Notes under the pieces: generated by a model
The model's database searches: none
The model's input: only the letters and a program-made list of their open reading frames with translations
What the model was told of the DNA's origin: nothing
Made by a program: the position numbers and the translations under genes
Origin: Edaphobacter sp. 4G125
GTDB taxonomy: Bacteria > Acidobacteriota > Terriglobia > Terriglobales > Acidobacteriaceae
DNA length: 64,000 nt
Direction of reading: 5' to 3'
Assembly (NCBI RefSeq): GCF_014274685.1
Contig: NZ_CP060393.1
Coordinates: 1,733,501 to 1,797,500, forward strand
Shown: one piece after another, positions 41,410 to 49,518 of the stretch
Layout: each line of letters starts with the position of its first letter
How positions within the stretch are numbered: the first letter of the stretch is position 1

Positions 41410-42249
41410 ATGGAAGCTCCAAGGGAAGAGGCAGCGCGGAACCTGCTGGAATCGGTACGGATTATGGCGCGGCTTCGCGGACCGGATGGATGTCCCTGGG
41501 ACCGGGAACAGACCTTTGACACGATCAAGCGGTACACGCTGGAGGAGACCTACGAGGTCTTCGATGCGATTGAGCGCCGTGCCTGGAGCGATCTGAAGGA
41601 CGAGCTTGGCGATCTGTTTTTGCAGGTCCTGTTTTATTCCCAGATGGCGACAGAGGCAGGGTATTTCGATATCAGCGATGTGGCCGAGAATCTGAATGCG
41701 AAACTGATCCGGCGACATCCTCATGTCTTTGGCGATGTCGAAGCTGCTGATGCGGCGACGGTGTTGAAGAACTGGGAAGAGATTAAGCAGGAAGAGAAGC
41801 GAGCCATACCAGAGAAGGCACCGGCTTCAATGTTGGATGATATTCCGCATTCGATGCCTGCATGGATGGAGGCGGGGAAGCTGGGATCGCGCGCGGCGAA
41901 GGTTGGGTTCGACTGGCCGGACACTGAAGGGCTATTTGCGAAACTCGAAGAAGAGATCGGCGAGTTACAGGCCGAGCTACACGCGCCCGATAAAAAAGCC
42001 GAAGCGATTGAAGATGAGCTAGGCGACCTGATGTTTACGGTTGCGAATCTTGCGCGACATCTGAAAGTAGATTCTGAATCGGCTCTGCGTAGAGCGAATG
42101 AGAAATTTCGCAGAAGGTTTCAGCAGATGGAGAGGGCTGCCGGAGGTCGCGAGGGACTGGCCGCGCTCGGGGCGGATGAGCTTGAGGAGTTGTGGCGGCA
42201 GGCCAAGAGAGATAACGATTCGGATGGGATTGACGGTTCTGCCCAGTGA
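41410..42249 (+). CDS. mazG: Nucleoside triphosphate pyrophosphohydrolase MazG
   Basis: 279 residues, full length, with two MazG domains. Domain 1 (residues 15-110): LRGPDGCPWDREQTFDTIKRYTLEETYEVFDAIE...LKDELGDLFLQVLFYSQMA holds the Mg-binding EExxE/ExxD ligands. Domain 2 (about 160-240): KLEEEIGELQAELH...AIEDELGDLMFTVANLARHLKVD. It hydrolyses NTPs to NMP and PPi, a pool-cleaning function, and affects (p)ppGpp level in E. coli. Followed after 36 bases by the GNAT gene, perhaps co-transcribed. Confidence 0.94.
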   Translation: MEAPREEAARNLLESVRIMARLRGPDGCPWDREQTFDTIKRYTLEETYEVFDAIERRAWSDLKDELGDLFLQVLFYSQMATEAGYFDISDVAENLNAKLIRRHPHVFGDVEAADAATVLKNWEEIKQEEKRAIPEKAPASMLDDIPHSMPAWMEAGKLGSRAAKVGFDWPDTEGLFAKLEEEIGELQAELHAPDKKAEAIEDELGDLMFTVANLARHLKVDSESALRRANEKFRRRFQQMERAAGGREGLAALGADELEELWRQAKRDNDSDGIDGSAQ

Positions 42250-42285
42250 AAATGGTGCATTTGCGAGGTTTGTAGAGAAGACAAG

Positions 42286-43062
42286 ATGAGTGCGAAACCA
42301 CAAGATTCGATCGAGATTCGGCCTTTGACGGAGTTGGAGGAGTTTGAGCGTTGCGTGACCCTGCAGCTTGAGGTTTGGGGTTACAGCGATGGTGATCTGA
42401 TTCCGCGGCGCGTTTTTCTGGTCGCGCAAAGGATTGGCGGCCAGGTGCTGGGTGCCTTTGATGGGAAGACGATTATTGGTTTTGCCATGGGACTGCCGGG
42501 ATATCGAAATGGCCACTCCTATCTGCATTCGCACATGCTGGCCGTGTTGCCGGAGTATCGCAATGCCGGATTGGGACGAAGGATGAAACTGGCCCAACGA
42601 GACGATGCGATTGCACGGGGGCTGGACCTGATGGAGTGGACCTACGATCCGCTGGAGATCAAGAACGCGCATCTGAATATTGCGCGGCTGGGGGCGATCT
42701 CCAGGCGGTATAAGCCAGATTTTTATGGGCCTTCCTCTTCTCCCTTGCAGGGCGGGCTGCCGACGGATAGGCTATACGCGGAATGGTGGCTGAAGTCTCC
42801 CAGAGTAACGGATATTCTGCGAGGAGAGACCCAGCCGATGGAAGTGATCGAACGCGTTACTGTCCCGCACGCCATCTACCAGTGGAAGCAGGACCCTCAG
42901 CAACGATCTCTGGCGAAGCAGGTGCAGAGTGCAAATCGTGAGGCTCTGCAGATGGCCTTCGACCGTGGGTTGAGCGTTTTGGGTTACGAGCGCGATGCAG
43001 AGGGCAACGGCACATTTCTGCTTGGCCGATGGAATGATGTAGAGCAGGGAGCCTGGAAGTAA
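42286..43062 (+). CDS. GNAT family acyltransferase (COG3375 type)
   Basis: 258 residues. GNAT core in the first 150 residues: EIRPLTELEEFERCVTLQLEVWGYSDGDLIPRRVFL, HSHMLAVLPEYRNAGLGRRMKLAQRDDA with the acyl-CoA pyrophosphate loop RNAGLGRR near residue 87, then MEWTYDPLEIKNAHLNIARLGAI. The C-terminal 100 residues are specific to COG3375. In Geobacillus a COG3375 protein N-succinylates D-amino acids and works with an N-succinylamino-acid racemase of the MenC family; exactly such a gene follows here after 57 bases. That pathway is my inference. Confidence 0.85.
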   Translation: MSAKPQDSIEIRPLTELEEFERCVTLQLEVWGYSDGDLIPRRVFLVAQRIGGQVLGAFDGKTIIGFAMGLPGYRNGHSYLHSHMLAVLPEYRNAGLGRRMKLAQRDDAIARGLDLMEWTYDPLEIKNAHLNIARLGAISRRYKPDFYGPSSSPLQGGLPTDRLYAEWWLKSPRVTDILRGETQPMEVIERVTVPHAIYQWKQDPQQRSLAKQVQSANREALQMAFDRGLSVLGYERDAEGNGTFLLGRWNDVEQGAWK

Positions 43063-43119
43063 CGCGGACACGAAGAGCCGCATAAATCGGAATTACAGCT
43101 AAGAGACGGGAGCAAGTTG

Positions 43120-44250
43120 ATGCTGAATATTGATGCGATTCATATGCGGGAGATCAACATGCCGCTGGCCCATCCGTTTGAAACCAGCTTTGGTCTGACA
43201 ACGGCGCGGCGCATTCTTCTGGTAGAGCTGGAGAGTGAAGGACTGACGGCATGGGGAGAATGCGTTGCCGGGGAGCATCCTTATTTCAGCGACGAGATGA
43301 TCGATACGGCGTGGATCATCACGGAGACGGAACTGGCTCCGCGATTGCTTGATGCAAACATCGAACACGGCGGAGATGTTCCTGACCTGCTGAAGCAGGT
43401 ACGCGGTCACCGGATGGCCAAGGCTGCCCTGGAGAGTGCAGTGTGGGACCTAGAGGCGCAGCAAAAGAAGGTTCCTCTGGCAGAGCTACTGGGAGGAACA
43501 CGCGAGATCATTCCGTGTGGAGTCTCTATTGGGATTCAGCCAACGTTAGAAAAGCTGCTGGAGAAGATTGAGACGGAGCTGGAAGCGGGATATCAACGCA
43601 TCAAGCTGAAGTGTAAGCCGGGCTGGGACAATCATATCTTTGAAGCCGTTCGCAAACGGTGGCCAAAGATCCTGTTGAGCTGCGATGCGAATTCGGCCTA
43701 TCGGATGAAGGATTTCGATCACATCGCGACATGGGACCAGTTTCGTCTCCTGATGATTGAACAGCCGCTATGGTACGACGATTTTTACTTCCACTCCATG
43801 TTGCAAAAGAGGATTGAGACAGCGATCTGTTTGGATGAGTCGATTCGTAACCGTCGTGATGCGCTTGCGGCAATCGATATGGAGTCGTGCCAGATTATTA
43901 ACATCAAAGTCGGGCGTGTTGGCGGGTTCAGTGAGGCAATTGCCGTTCATAATGTGGCCGCGGAGCGTGGGATTCCAGTGTGGTGCGGCGGAATGTTAGA
44001 GACAGGGATTGGACGAGCGCACAATATCGCACTCTCCTCGTTGCCGAACTTTTCTTTGCCTGGCGATGTTTCAGCTTCGGCTCGTTATTGGGAGCAGGAC
44101 ATTATTGAACCTGAAGTCACGGTGAGTAAGAAGGGTGAGATTGTGGTTCCTACCGGAATCGGGTCTGGTTATACGGTGCTGCCGGAACGAATCGAGAAGC
44201 TGACCGTGCGAAAGCAGACTCTACGGGCGAAGGCTCGGGTCACTGCATAG
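43120..44250 (+). CDS. menC: o-Succinylbenzoate synthase / N-succinylamino-acid racemase family
   Basis: 376 residues from ATG 43120 (GGGAG about 8 bases upstream). Enolase superfamily, MenC type 2: catalytic KxK in RIKLKCKPG near residue 165, metal ligands in CDANSAY, IEQPLWYDD and LDESIRN, and the second catalytic lysine in IINIKVGRVGG near residue 265. WCGGMLETGIGRAHNIAL closes the barrel. Members make o-succinylbenzoate for menaquinone, racemise N-succinylamino acids, or do both. With a COG3375 GNAT upstream and an MqnP-like gene elsewhere in the window, racemase activity is at least as likely as the MenC role. The symbol is by family only. Confidence 0.87.
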   Translation: MLNIDAIHMREINMPLAHPFETSFGLTTARRILLVELESEGLTAWGECVAGEHPYFSDEMIDTAWIITETELAPRLLDANIEHGGDVPDLLKQVRGHRMAKAALESAVWDLEAQQKKVPLAELLGGTREIIPCGVSIGIQPTLEKLLEKIETELEAGYQRIKLKCKPGWDNHIFEAVRKRWPKILLSCDANSAYRMKDFDHIATWDQFRLLMIEQPLWYDDFYFHSMLQKRIETAICLDESIRNRRDALAAIDMESCQIINIKVGRVGGFSEAIAVHNVAAERGIPVWCGGMLETGIGRAHNIALSSLPNFSLPGDVSASARYWEQDIIEPEVTVSKKGEIVVPTGIGSGYTVLPERIEKLTVRKQTLRAKARVTA

Positions 44251-44252
44251 CC

Positions 44253-45209
44253 TTAGCGCGTTGGAAGAGGCGTGTTCAATAGAAGCTGAATTGCCTCCTG
44301 ATAGCTCATGAGAGGGACCTCCTGGAAATTCCAGGCATCGACATCGGTTTTGATGTCGAGGGTCTTTACCATCAGAGCGCGAATGGTAATGCGTTCGCGG
44401 AAGTGGGTATAGGTCCATCGGCCATTGCCGGCGTCGGCCTGTTCAAGCGTGAGTTGACCACCAGGGTAAATGTGGGCGAGCATCCCCCATCCGAAGTTGA
44501 CACCACGGAAGATGTTTCCTTCCAGGCGGAGCACCTGCCGAGATTTTGGGTCGAACCAAGCGCGTCCCTTGAGCCCTGTGAGAGCTTCGGCGGTTGTGCT
44601 GGGAGGATGGAACTTTGGGTTGGGTACGTAGTCGATTACGACCTCAGTGATTCCGGGATTCTTGCCAGTTTGAGGCTGACCCGGAGCATAGGTGTAGAGC
44701 ATTGCATCGGGCATTAAGCGAATCAGCTGATCCGCGATCTTTTTTCCGGATTCGCTGTTTTTGACATGCTTCGCGAAGCCCTGGGGGTCGCGAAGCATGT
44801 TGTTGAGGCGCTCACGTTCTGCTTTGTCCTGTTCCTCGGTGAGAGGCTTCCCGTCGCGAAGGATGAGACGTGCTACAGTGCCATCTTTGCTTTCGATAAC
44901 GTCGCGAACCTGGTCACCTTTTGTATCGACGATGTGCATACGGTAACGAAGGTAAGAGCTTTTATCGTGAATGGCCTTCAGTTCATTTTCGACTGCGCCA
45001 GCGACCCAGTCTCGCGGCGGGATGGAGAGTAGAGAGGAAGCGTTTGCCGAGACCGAGGTTTGAGCTTGGCAGATCGAGGAGAATGGTCCTGAAGAAAAGA
45101 GAAGAAAGAAGCCAAGGCAGAGAATCTGGATTGCAGCAGGACGGTGCGTCGTTTTGCCTTTTAGTGTTCGATGAGGCATTGGATGAAAGGGATGATTCTT
45201 CCTAGGCAC
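44253..45209 (-). CDS. Exported protein of unknown function
   Basis: 318 residues. A signal peptide with a long basic lead ends near ICQAQ (residue 49). The mature part starts with PRDWVAGAVENELKAIHDKSSYLRYRMHIVDTKGDQVRDVIESKDGTVARLILRDGKPLT and ends in a beta-rich region with RAWFDPKSRQVLRLEGNIFRGVNFGWGMLAHIYPGGQLTLEQ, reminiscent of LolA-like or outer-membrane lipoprotein-sorting folds, but I do not recognise the family with certainty. Similar proteins occur in acidobacteria. Convergent with menC, two bases apart. Confidence 0.7.
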   Translation of the reverse strand: MPRKNHPFHPMPHRTLKGKTTHRPAAIQILCLGFFLLFSSGPFSSICQAQTSVSANASSLLSIPPRDWVAGAVENELKAIHDKSSYLRYRMHIVDTKGDQVRDVIESKDGTVARLILRDGKPLTEEQDKAERERLNNMLRDPQGFAKHVKNSESGKKIADQLIRLMPDAMLYTYAPGQPQTGKNPGITEVVIDYVPNPKFHPPSTTAEALTGLKGRAWFDPKSRQVLRLEGNIFRGVNFGWGMLAHIYPGGQLTLEQADAGNGRWTYTHFRERITIRALMVKTLDIKTDVDAWNFQEVPLMSYQEAIQLLLNTPLPTR

Positions 45210-45332
45210 GATTGATTATCTTACTTATGACGTATCGGGCAGGGGAAAGTTTTCCTTGTTTGCCACATACGAGGCGGTTGGGTATAGTTCGGGCAAGGTG
45301 CAGAAGGCCGGAAGTTTTGTTGAGGAGAGGGA

Positions 45333-45737
45333 ATGAAACCAGCAGAAGGGTCCACTGTCATTGGCAAGTCGGTCCGTATTCATGGGGAGTTGTCTGGCAA
45401 CGAAGATCTATATCTTGACGGCGATCTCGAAGGAACCATCACGCTTCCGGACCATGCGCTGACGGTTGGGCCGAATGCGCAGATATTGGCGGAGATTCGT
45501 GCCAAGGAGCTGACGGTGTTTGGTAAGGTGACAGGGAATCTGCATGTGAGCAGTCGGGTGGACATTCGCCAATCGGCAGTGGTGAATGGAGACATCTTCA
45601 GCGGGCGCCTGGCGATCGAAGAGAATGCCACGATCAAGGGGAAGGTTGTCCTGGGAGAGAATGGACGCGGCTCGGAATCCACGTCTGCGGGAACAGGCCC
45701 CGGACAAGAATCGCTCTTTGTTGAATCCAAAGTATAA
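45333..45737 (+). CDS. Bactofilin
   Basis: 134 residues; one bactofilin domain (DUF583) over about residues 8-105, a beta-helix of short repeats: VIGKSVRIHGELSGNEDLYLDGDLEGTI, LTVGPNAQILAEIRAKELTVFGKVTGNLHVSSRVDIRQSAVVNGDIFSGRLAIEENATIKGKVVLG. Bactofilins self-assemble into cytoskeletal filaments without nucleotide, placing wall enzymes or polar structures. The tail of 30 residues is Gly/Ser-rich. It lies 28 bases before a methyltransferase-like gene; the pair is probably co-transcribed. Confidence 0.92.
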   Translation: MKPAEGSTVIGKSVRIHGELSGNEDLYLDGDLEGTITLPDHALTVGPNAQILAEIRAKELTVFGKVTGNLHVSSRVDIRQSAVVNGDIFSGRLAIEENATIKGKVVLGENGRGSESTSAGTGPGQESLFVESKV

Positions 45738-45764
45738 AAGCATAGATGAGAAGGAAGCCGAACG

Positions 45765-46400
45765 ATGCGTAATTTCTTTGGTGGTGGAGAAGGTACGGGA
45801 TCTTCGCGCGGGCCAGCGAATAAGATTCCACGGCACTCCAGCGGCTGGAAGGATCTTCAAAAGTATTTAAAGGAACAGGAGTCACTTCGAGTTCTGGATA
45901 TTGGTCCAACTTCTTCGACGAATATTAACTATCTTACGAGCCTCGGCCACAGCATATATATGGCGAATCTAGTAGAGGAGGCTGCCAGACCGGAATGGGT
46001 GATTGCAGGCGAGGGTGGAGAAGGAAATTCCTATGATGTCGATCGATTTATCGAGTCGAATTTAAACTTTTCGGGACGAAACTTCGATGTCGTAATGCTG
46101 TGGGATACGGCAGACTTTCTGCCGGAAGCATTTGTGGGGCCCATGTTCGAACGGCTCCGCGACGTGATTGTACCGGGCGGACGGATGCTGGCTTTCTTTC
46201 ATTCCACGAATGACCCGAACGCGGCTTTTTGCCGGTATCACCTGACCGATACTGAGATGGTGGAGATGCAGAAGGCGGGAAGTTATCCTTTGCTTAATAG
46301 CTATAACAATCGCAAGATTGAAAATTTGTTGAGCGAGTTTGCTAGTTATCGGTTCTTTCTAGCGAAGGATAGTCTGCGCGAAGTGATTGTGACGCGCTAG
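45765..46400 (+). CDS. Methyltransferase-like protein with altered SAM loop
   Basis: 211 residues. Rossmann-like core: LRVLDIGPTSSTNINYLTSLGHSIYMANLVEE (residues 41-72) stands where a class I methyltransferase has its DxGxGxG SAM loop, but the glycines are replaced by PTSS. The motif IV region FDVVMLWDTADFLPEAFVGPMFERLRDVIVPGGRMLAFFHS (about 107-147) is normal for the fold. The glycine-rich N-terminus and tail IENLLSEFASYRFFLAKDSLREVIV are unremarkable. It may have lost catalysis or may bind another ligand. Directly downstream of bactofilin. Confidence 0.75.
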   Translation: MRNFFGGGEGTGSSRGPANKIPRHSSGWKDLQKYLKEQESLRVLDIGPTSSTNINYLTSLGHSIYMANLVEEAARPEWVIAGEGGEGNSYDVDRFIESNLNFSGRNFDVVMLWDTADFLPEAFVGPMFERLRDVIVPGGRMLAFFHSTNDPNAAFCRYHLTDTEMVEMQKAGSYPLLNSYNNRKIENLLSEFASYRFFLAKDSLREVIVTR

Positions 46401-46416
46401 ATACTTTGGGAAAAAG

Positions 46417-46449
46417 AAAGGCGCAACCATCGAGATTGCGCCTTTTCTC
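46417..46449. terminator. Bidirectional Rho-independent terminator
   Basis: AAAGGCGCAA (46417-46426) / TTGCGCCTTT (46436-46445), A-rich before and TCTCTTT after, between two convergent genes. Confidence 0.85.
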
Positions 46450-46459
46450 TTTACGATTC

Positions 46460-46699
46460 TTACTTCCCGGAGGTCTGTTTTCTACGTTCGGCCCATCGCT
46501 TCTTCATGGCATCCGCGATACGCTTTCGGCCTTCAGGACTCAGCTTGCGCTTCTTTTGTCTTGGTGCGGTGTTTGAGCTGCCCTTGGGGCGTCCACGATT
46601 GGAACGAGCTGGTTGAGAGGCACCTGCGAGAAGTGCGCGAGCCTGTTGTAACTTCTTAATCTGGGCATCAATCTCAGCGATAATTCGAGTAACTTCCAC
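46460..46699 (-). CDS. Small basic protein with AT-hook-like motif
   Basis: 79 residues with about 22 Arg/Lys. Residues 1-25 form a short helical segment (IIAEIDAQIKKLQQARALL), then SNRGRPKGSSN is an AT-hook-type RGRPKG core, and KLSPEGRKRIADAMKKRWAERRKQ is a basic helix with the SPEGRKRIA motif found in many small bacterial proteins. This composition suggests DNA binding, like a nucleoid protein, but no function is known to me. ATG at 46699 follows GGGAG at 6-7 bases. It converges on the methyltransferase gene across a terminator. Confidence 0.75.
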   Translation of the reverse strand: MEVTRIIAEIDAQIKKLQQARALLAGASQPARSNRGRPKGSSNTAPRQKKRKLSPEGRKRIADAMKKRWAERRKQTSGK

Positions 46700-46839
46700 C
46701 TATATCTCCCTTTTAGACCGGAGTAAGAATCAATCTCACGAAACTAACCCACAAGATTCGAACAAAAGCAATAAGTAGACGATACAGGACTTACTTCCGC
46801 GCCGCAAATTTACGAGCGATTTCCTTAATTATTTTCTAA

Positions 46840-49257
46840 CTACTTTGTATCCGGATTTTCCGCTAGGTGCTCGGGTTGAGAGAGCAATGCATATCCAGGC
46901 CCCGATTTATCCAATTCTTCGTGATAGAGGGTGCCGAGCCCGCGCCGTTGCGTGGCGCGTTGCAGATCGTGCTGAAGACGAAGGAGCAGTCCTTCTTTAT
47001 CCTGAGCAAATTCCGATGCCATGCGAGTTAGCGCATAGGTCACAACATCGCTGTGGTGAAGGTTACGCATGCTGGGATCGCGGCGCAGATTGAGCCACAA
47101 ACGGTGAACCAGTTGGACCTCGTCGGCAGGGATCGTCGGAGCATGTGGACCGATATGGAAACTAAGTGCTTCTCCATCGGGTTTTATGACGTAAAAGGTG
47201 AACTGGCGTTTTGGCTCGGGAAGAGCTTCCCAGGCTTGTCCAACATGGTAAGCCTGTTCTTCGGCTGTCAACTTGCTAGAGAGTCCTGAGATAACGGCAG
47301 CGGCGTCCAGGGAATTTGCGGTTCGAACAAGGGCAGCAAAGATGTCTCCAGCAGGAACGACCAGTAGAGAGATGTGTTTCCCGAAACTCTCTGCGACCGA
47401 CACGGCCTTGGTAAAAAGCATCTGCTCGTGCTCGCTGAAGAGTTGTTCAGAGGCTTCCACATACTCCGGTCCGCCTACCCCCATCATGCGAGCGGCGAGA
47501 ACGACGATGTCCTGTTCCTCGGTATTGGTATGCGAGAGAGCCCATTTGAGGGCGAAGGGAGTGGCCGCATCGCGCATAGTGACGATGACTGCTCCTGGAC
47601 GAATCTCCAGAGCAGAACAACCGACTGTGTCCTGATGCTCAAGCTGGAAGTGCTCTTGCATCTGTCTGGTTTTCAGGTCATGGCGGCGTTTGTTGTCCCG
47701 TTCTGAAAGCCAGAAGACAACGAAGAAAACCGCGGCGAAGACTACGCCGCTTACGGTAGCGACGGACTTGGTGAATAAATTGACGATTGCGGTTGTAAAC
47801 AGAACGAGAAAGACAGAGAGCAGCCCGAGTGGAATTTCGAACTTGCCGATGTGCAGGTTGAGAGGTACCTTCCAGCCGCGTTCGCCCTTGTATTTCCAGC
47901 GGAGGACAAGCATCGCCAGCGCGTTGAAGGTAAAACTCCAGATGACGCCGAATGCATAGGCTTCGCCGATGATAATGACGTTGCCCCGAGTGAGAGCAAT
48001 GACCAGCAACTGGAGTCCGGCGACGAGGTTGACGATTCGATAGCTGGTTCCATATTTCTTCTGTGGCTTGCGGAACCAATCGGTCAGCACGCCATCTTCG
48101 GCGATGCGCATGAGAACACCGGTGGAACCAACGATTGCAGTGTTGACGGCTCCGCCAAGAATAAAGAAGCCAACCAGCACGACAAAGCACCGGAAGATGA
48201 TGCGAAGAAGCTCTGGCCCCACCATGTACATCGCCATGCCAGCGATGAGATTGTCGCGGTAGACGTGTACCCGAACCGCGTCGGGGATGATCATCACAGC
48301 GAGCATGGTGCAGATGCCGGTGAAGAAAAAGCTGTATGTCGCGATAACCAGTGCGGCGCGTTTCAGGTTTTTGAGCTTGGGATGTTCAATCTCTCGATTG
48401 ACCTGTGCCAGTGATTCTTCGCCGCTCATAGCGAGGACAGAGTGCCCGAATGCCATTAGAACTCCGAAGAGACCGAGAGAGGTCGCAAAGCGGGTTCCTT
48501 TAAGAAAGCCGAGAGCGTCGGAGCTGAAGTGCAGATTCGACGGGACGGGAAGAGGAGGAAGCTGGGCTCCACGATGAAAGACGGTAAAGAGCCCCCAGGC
48601 CAGAAGGACGACCACCATCACGGTGGTGATCTTCATGATGTCGAGTGCTCGCTGGCTGGACTCTTCGATCCCTTTGATGTTCTGCCACCAGAAATACAAC
48701 GTGATGGCCGCGGCAATAAAAGCAGAGGCCAGATCGGGCCGCAGATGAGGGGTGGATACCCAGTGGAACCGATGGCTTGCGGAGACCATCAGGTCGTTAA
48801 ACATCCCGATGATGTACTGGCCGGCAGAGACACCTGAGATCGGTCCGGTCAGCACGTAGTCGAACATCAGAGCCGAGACGCTGATCTTTGCAAAGGTGCT
48901 GCCCAGGGCTTCTTTGACGATGCGATAGACGCCGCCTCGCGTAAACATCGAACAGCTTTCAACGTATACGGACCGGACTGCATAGGCGAAAAACACGACT
49001 CCCAAGATGAGCCAGGGGGCAGATTTTCCCACTGCTTCTTCCGCAAGGCCGCCGGCGTAGAAGGCGGAGGAGCCTAAATCGTTGAGGACAATAGCGGCCG
49101 CACGCCAGAAAGAGATGAACGTGAGCATGACCGAGGACGCTACGACGAGGCGCACCCGGTTGGATTGCGGCAGAACGGCAGGATTTTTTATTGAATCCAT
49201 TAAGTTATGAGGGACGCCTCTCGAACCGGCGTCCGCGTCCAGAAAGCTCCATCCCAC
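46840..49257 (-). CDS. APC family permease with large soluble C-terminal domain
   Basis: Up to 805 residues. About twelve membrane helices in the first 530 residues; family phrases MLTFISFWRAAAIVLNDLGSSAFYAGG, FTRGGVYRIVKEALG, FDYVLTGPISGVSAGQYI and SGEESLAQVNREIEHPKLKNLKRAAL identify the amino acid-polyamine-organocation group. The last 270 residues are soluble and look like tandem universal-stress-like folds (VIVTMRDAATPFALKWALSHTNTEEQDIVVLAARM... ISLLVVPAGDIFAALVRTANSLDAAAVISGL). Start is open: GTG 49257 or ATG 49200, neither with a good binding site; the later one begins closer to the conserved part. Substrate unknown. Confidence 0.87.
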   Translation of the reverse strand: MGWSFLDADAGSRGVPHNLMDSIKNPAVLPQSNRVRLVVASSVMLTFISFWRAAAIVLNDLGSSAFYAGGLAEEAVGKSAPWLILGVVFFAYAVRSVYVESCSMFTRGGVYRIVKEALGSTFAKISVSALMFDYVLTGPISGVSAGQYIIGMFNDLMVSASHRFHWVSTPHLRPDLASAFIAAAITLYFWWQNIKGIEESSQRALDIMKITTVMVVVLLAWGLFTVFHRGAQLPPLPVPSNLHFSSDALGFLKGTRFATSLGLFGVLMAFGHSVLAMSGEESLAQVNREIEHPKLKNLKRAALVIATYSFFFTGICTMLAVMIIPDAVRVHVYRDNLIAGMAMYMVGPELLRIIFRCFVVLVGFFILGGAVNTAIVGSTGVLMRIAEDGVLTDWFRKPQKKYGTSYRIVNLVAGLQLLVIALTRGNVIIIGEAYAFGVIWSFTFNALAMLVLRWKYKGERGWKVPLNLHIGKFEIPLGLLSVFLVLFTTAIVNLFTKSVATVSGVVFAAVFFVVFWLSERDNKRRHDLKTRQMQEHFQLEHQDTVGCSALEIRPGAVIVTMRDAATPFALKWALSHTNTEEQDIVVLAARMMGVGGPEYVEASEQLFSEHEQMLFTKAVSVAESFGKHISLLVVPAGDIFAALVRTANSLDAAAVISGLSSKLTAEEQAYHVGQAWEALPEPKRQFTFYVIKPDGEALSFHIGPHAPTIPADEVQLVHRLWLNLRRDPSMRNLHHSDVVTYALTRMASEFAQDKEGLLLRLQHDLQRATQRRGLGTLYHEELDKSGPGYALLSQPEHLAENPDTK

Positions 49258-49318
49258 GATAGTTTAAGAGGGAGCTTTTCCAGCGTCAATTGGTAAGACC
49301 ATATCTAAGACATAAGGC

Positions 49319-49474
49319 CTAGAGCTCATCTTCTTCGTCTTTTGTGAAGACTTCCCGCAGATCGCGCAAGGTTGTGACGATAACGACAAGCATCGATCCT
49401 GCGATTCCTACAAAGAAGAGCGGCACCAGAATCGACCGTAGCAGATGAAGCAGAGGATCCATATCCACCGTCAT
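49319..49474 (-). CDS. Small single-pass membrane protein (51 residues)
   Basis: ATG 49474 to TAG 49319, 51 residues: MTVDMDPLLHLLRSILVPLF, then a hydrophobic helix to about residue 34 and an acidic end DEEDEL. AGAGG lies 6 bases upstream of the ATG. It lies on the minus strand between the APC permease and the divergent lnt gene, 61 bases before the former, so could be co-transcribed with the permease. No family recognised; the good frame, binding site and membrane helix support reality. Confidence 0.65.
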   Translation of the reverse strand: MTVDMDPLLHLLRSILVPLFFVGIAGSMLVVIVTTLRDLREVFTKDEEDEL

Positions 49475-49518
49475 TCTAAACCTCTGGCGAGCAAAGGACA
49501 GATGGTAGACTCAGCGCA

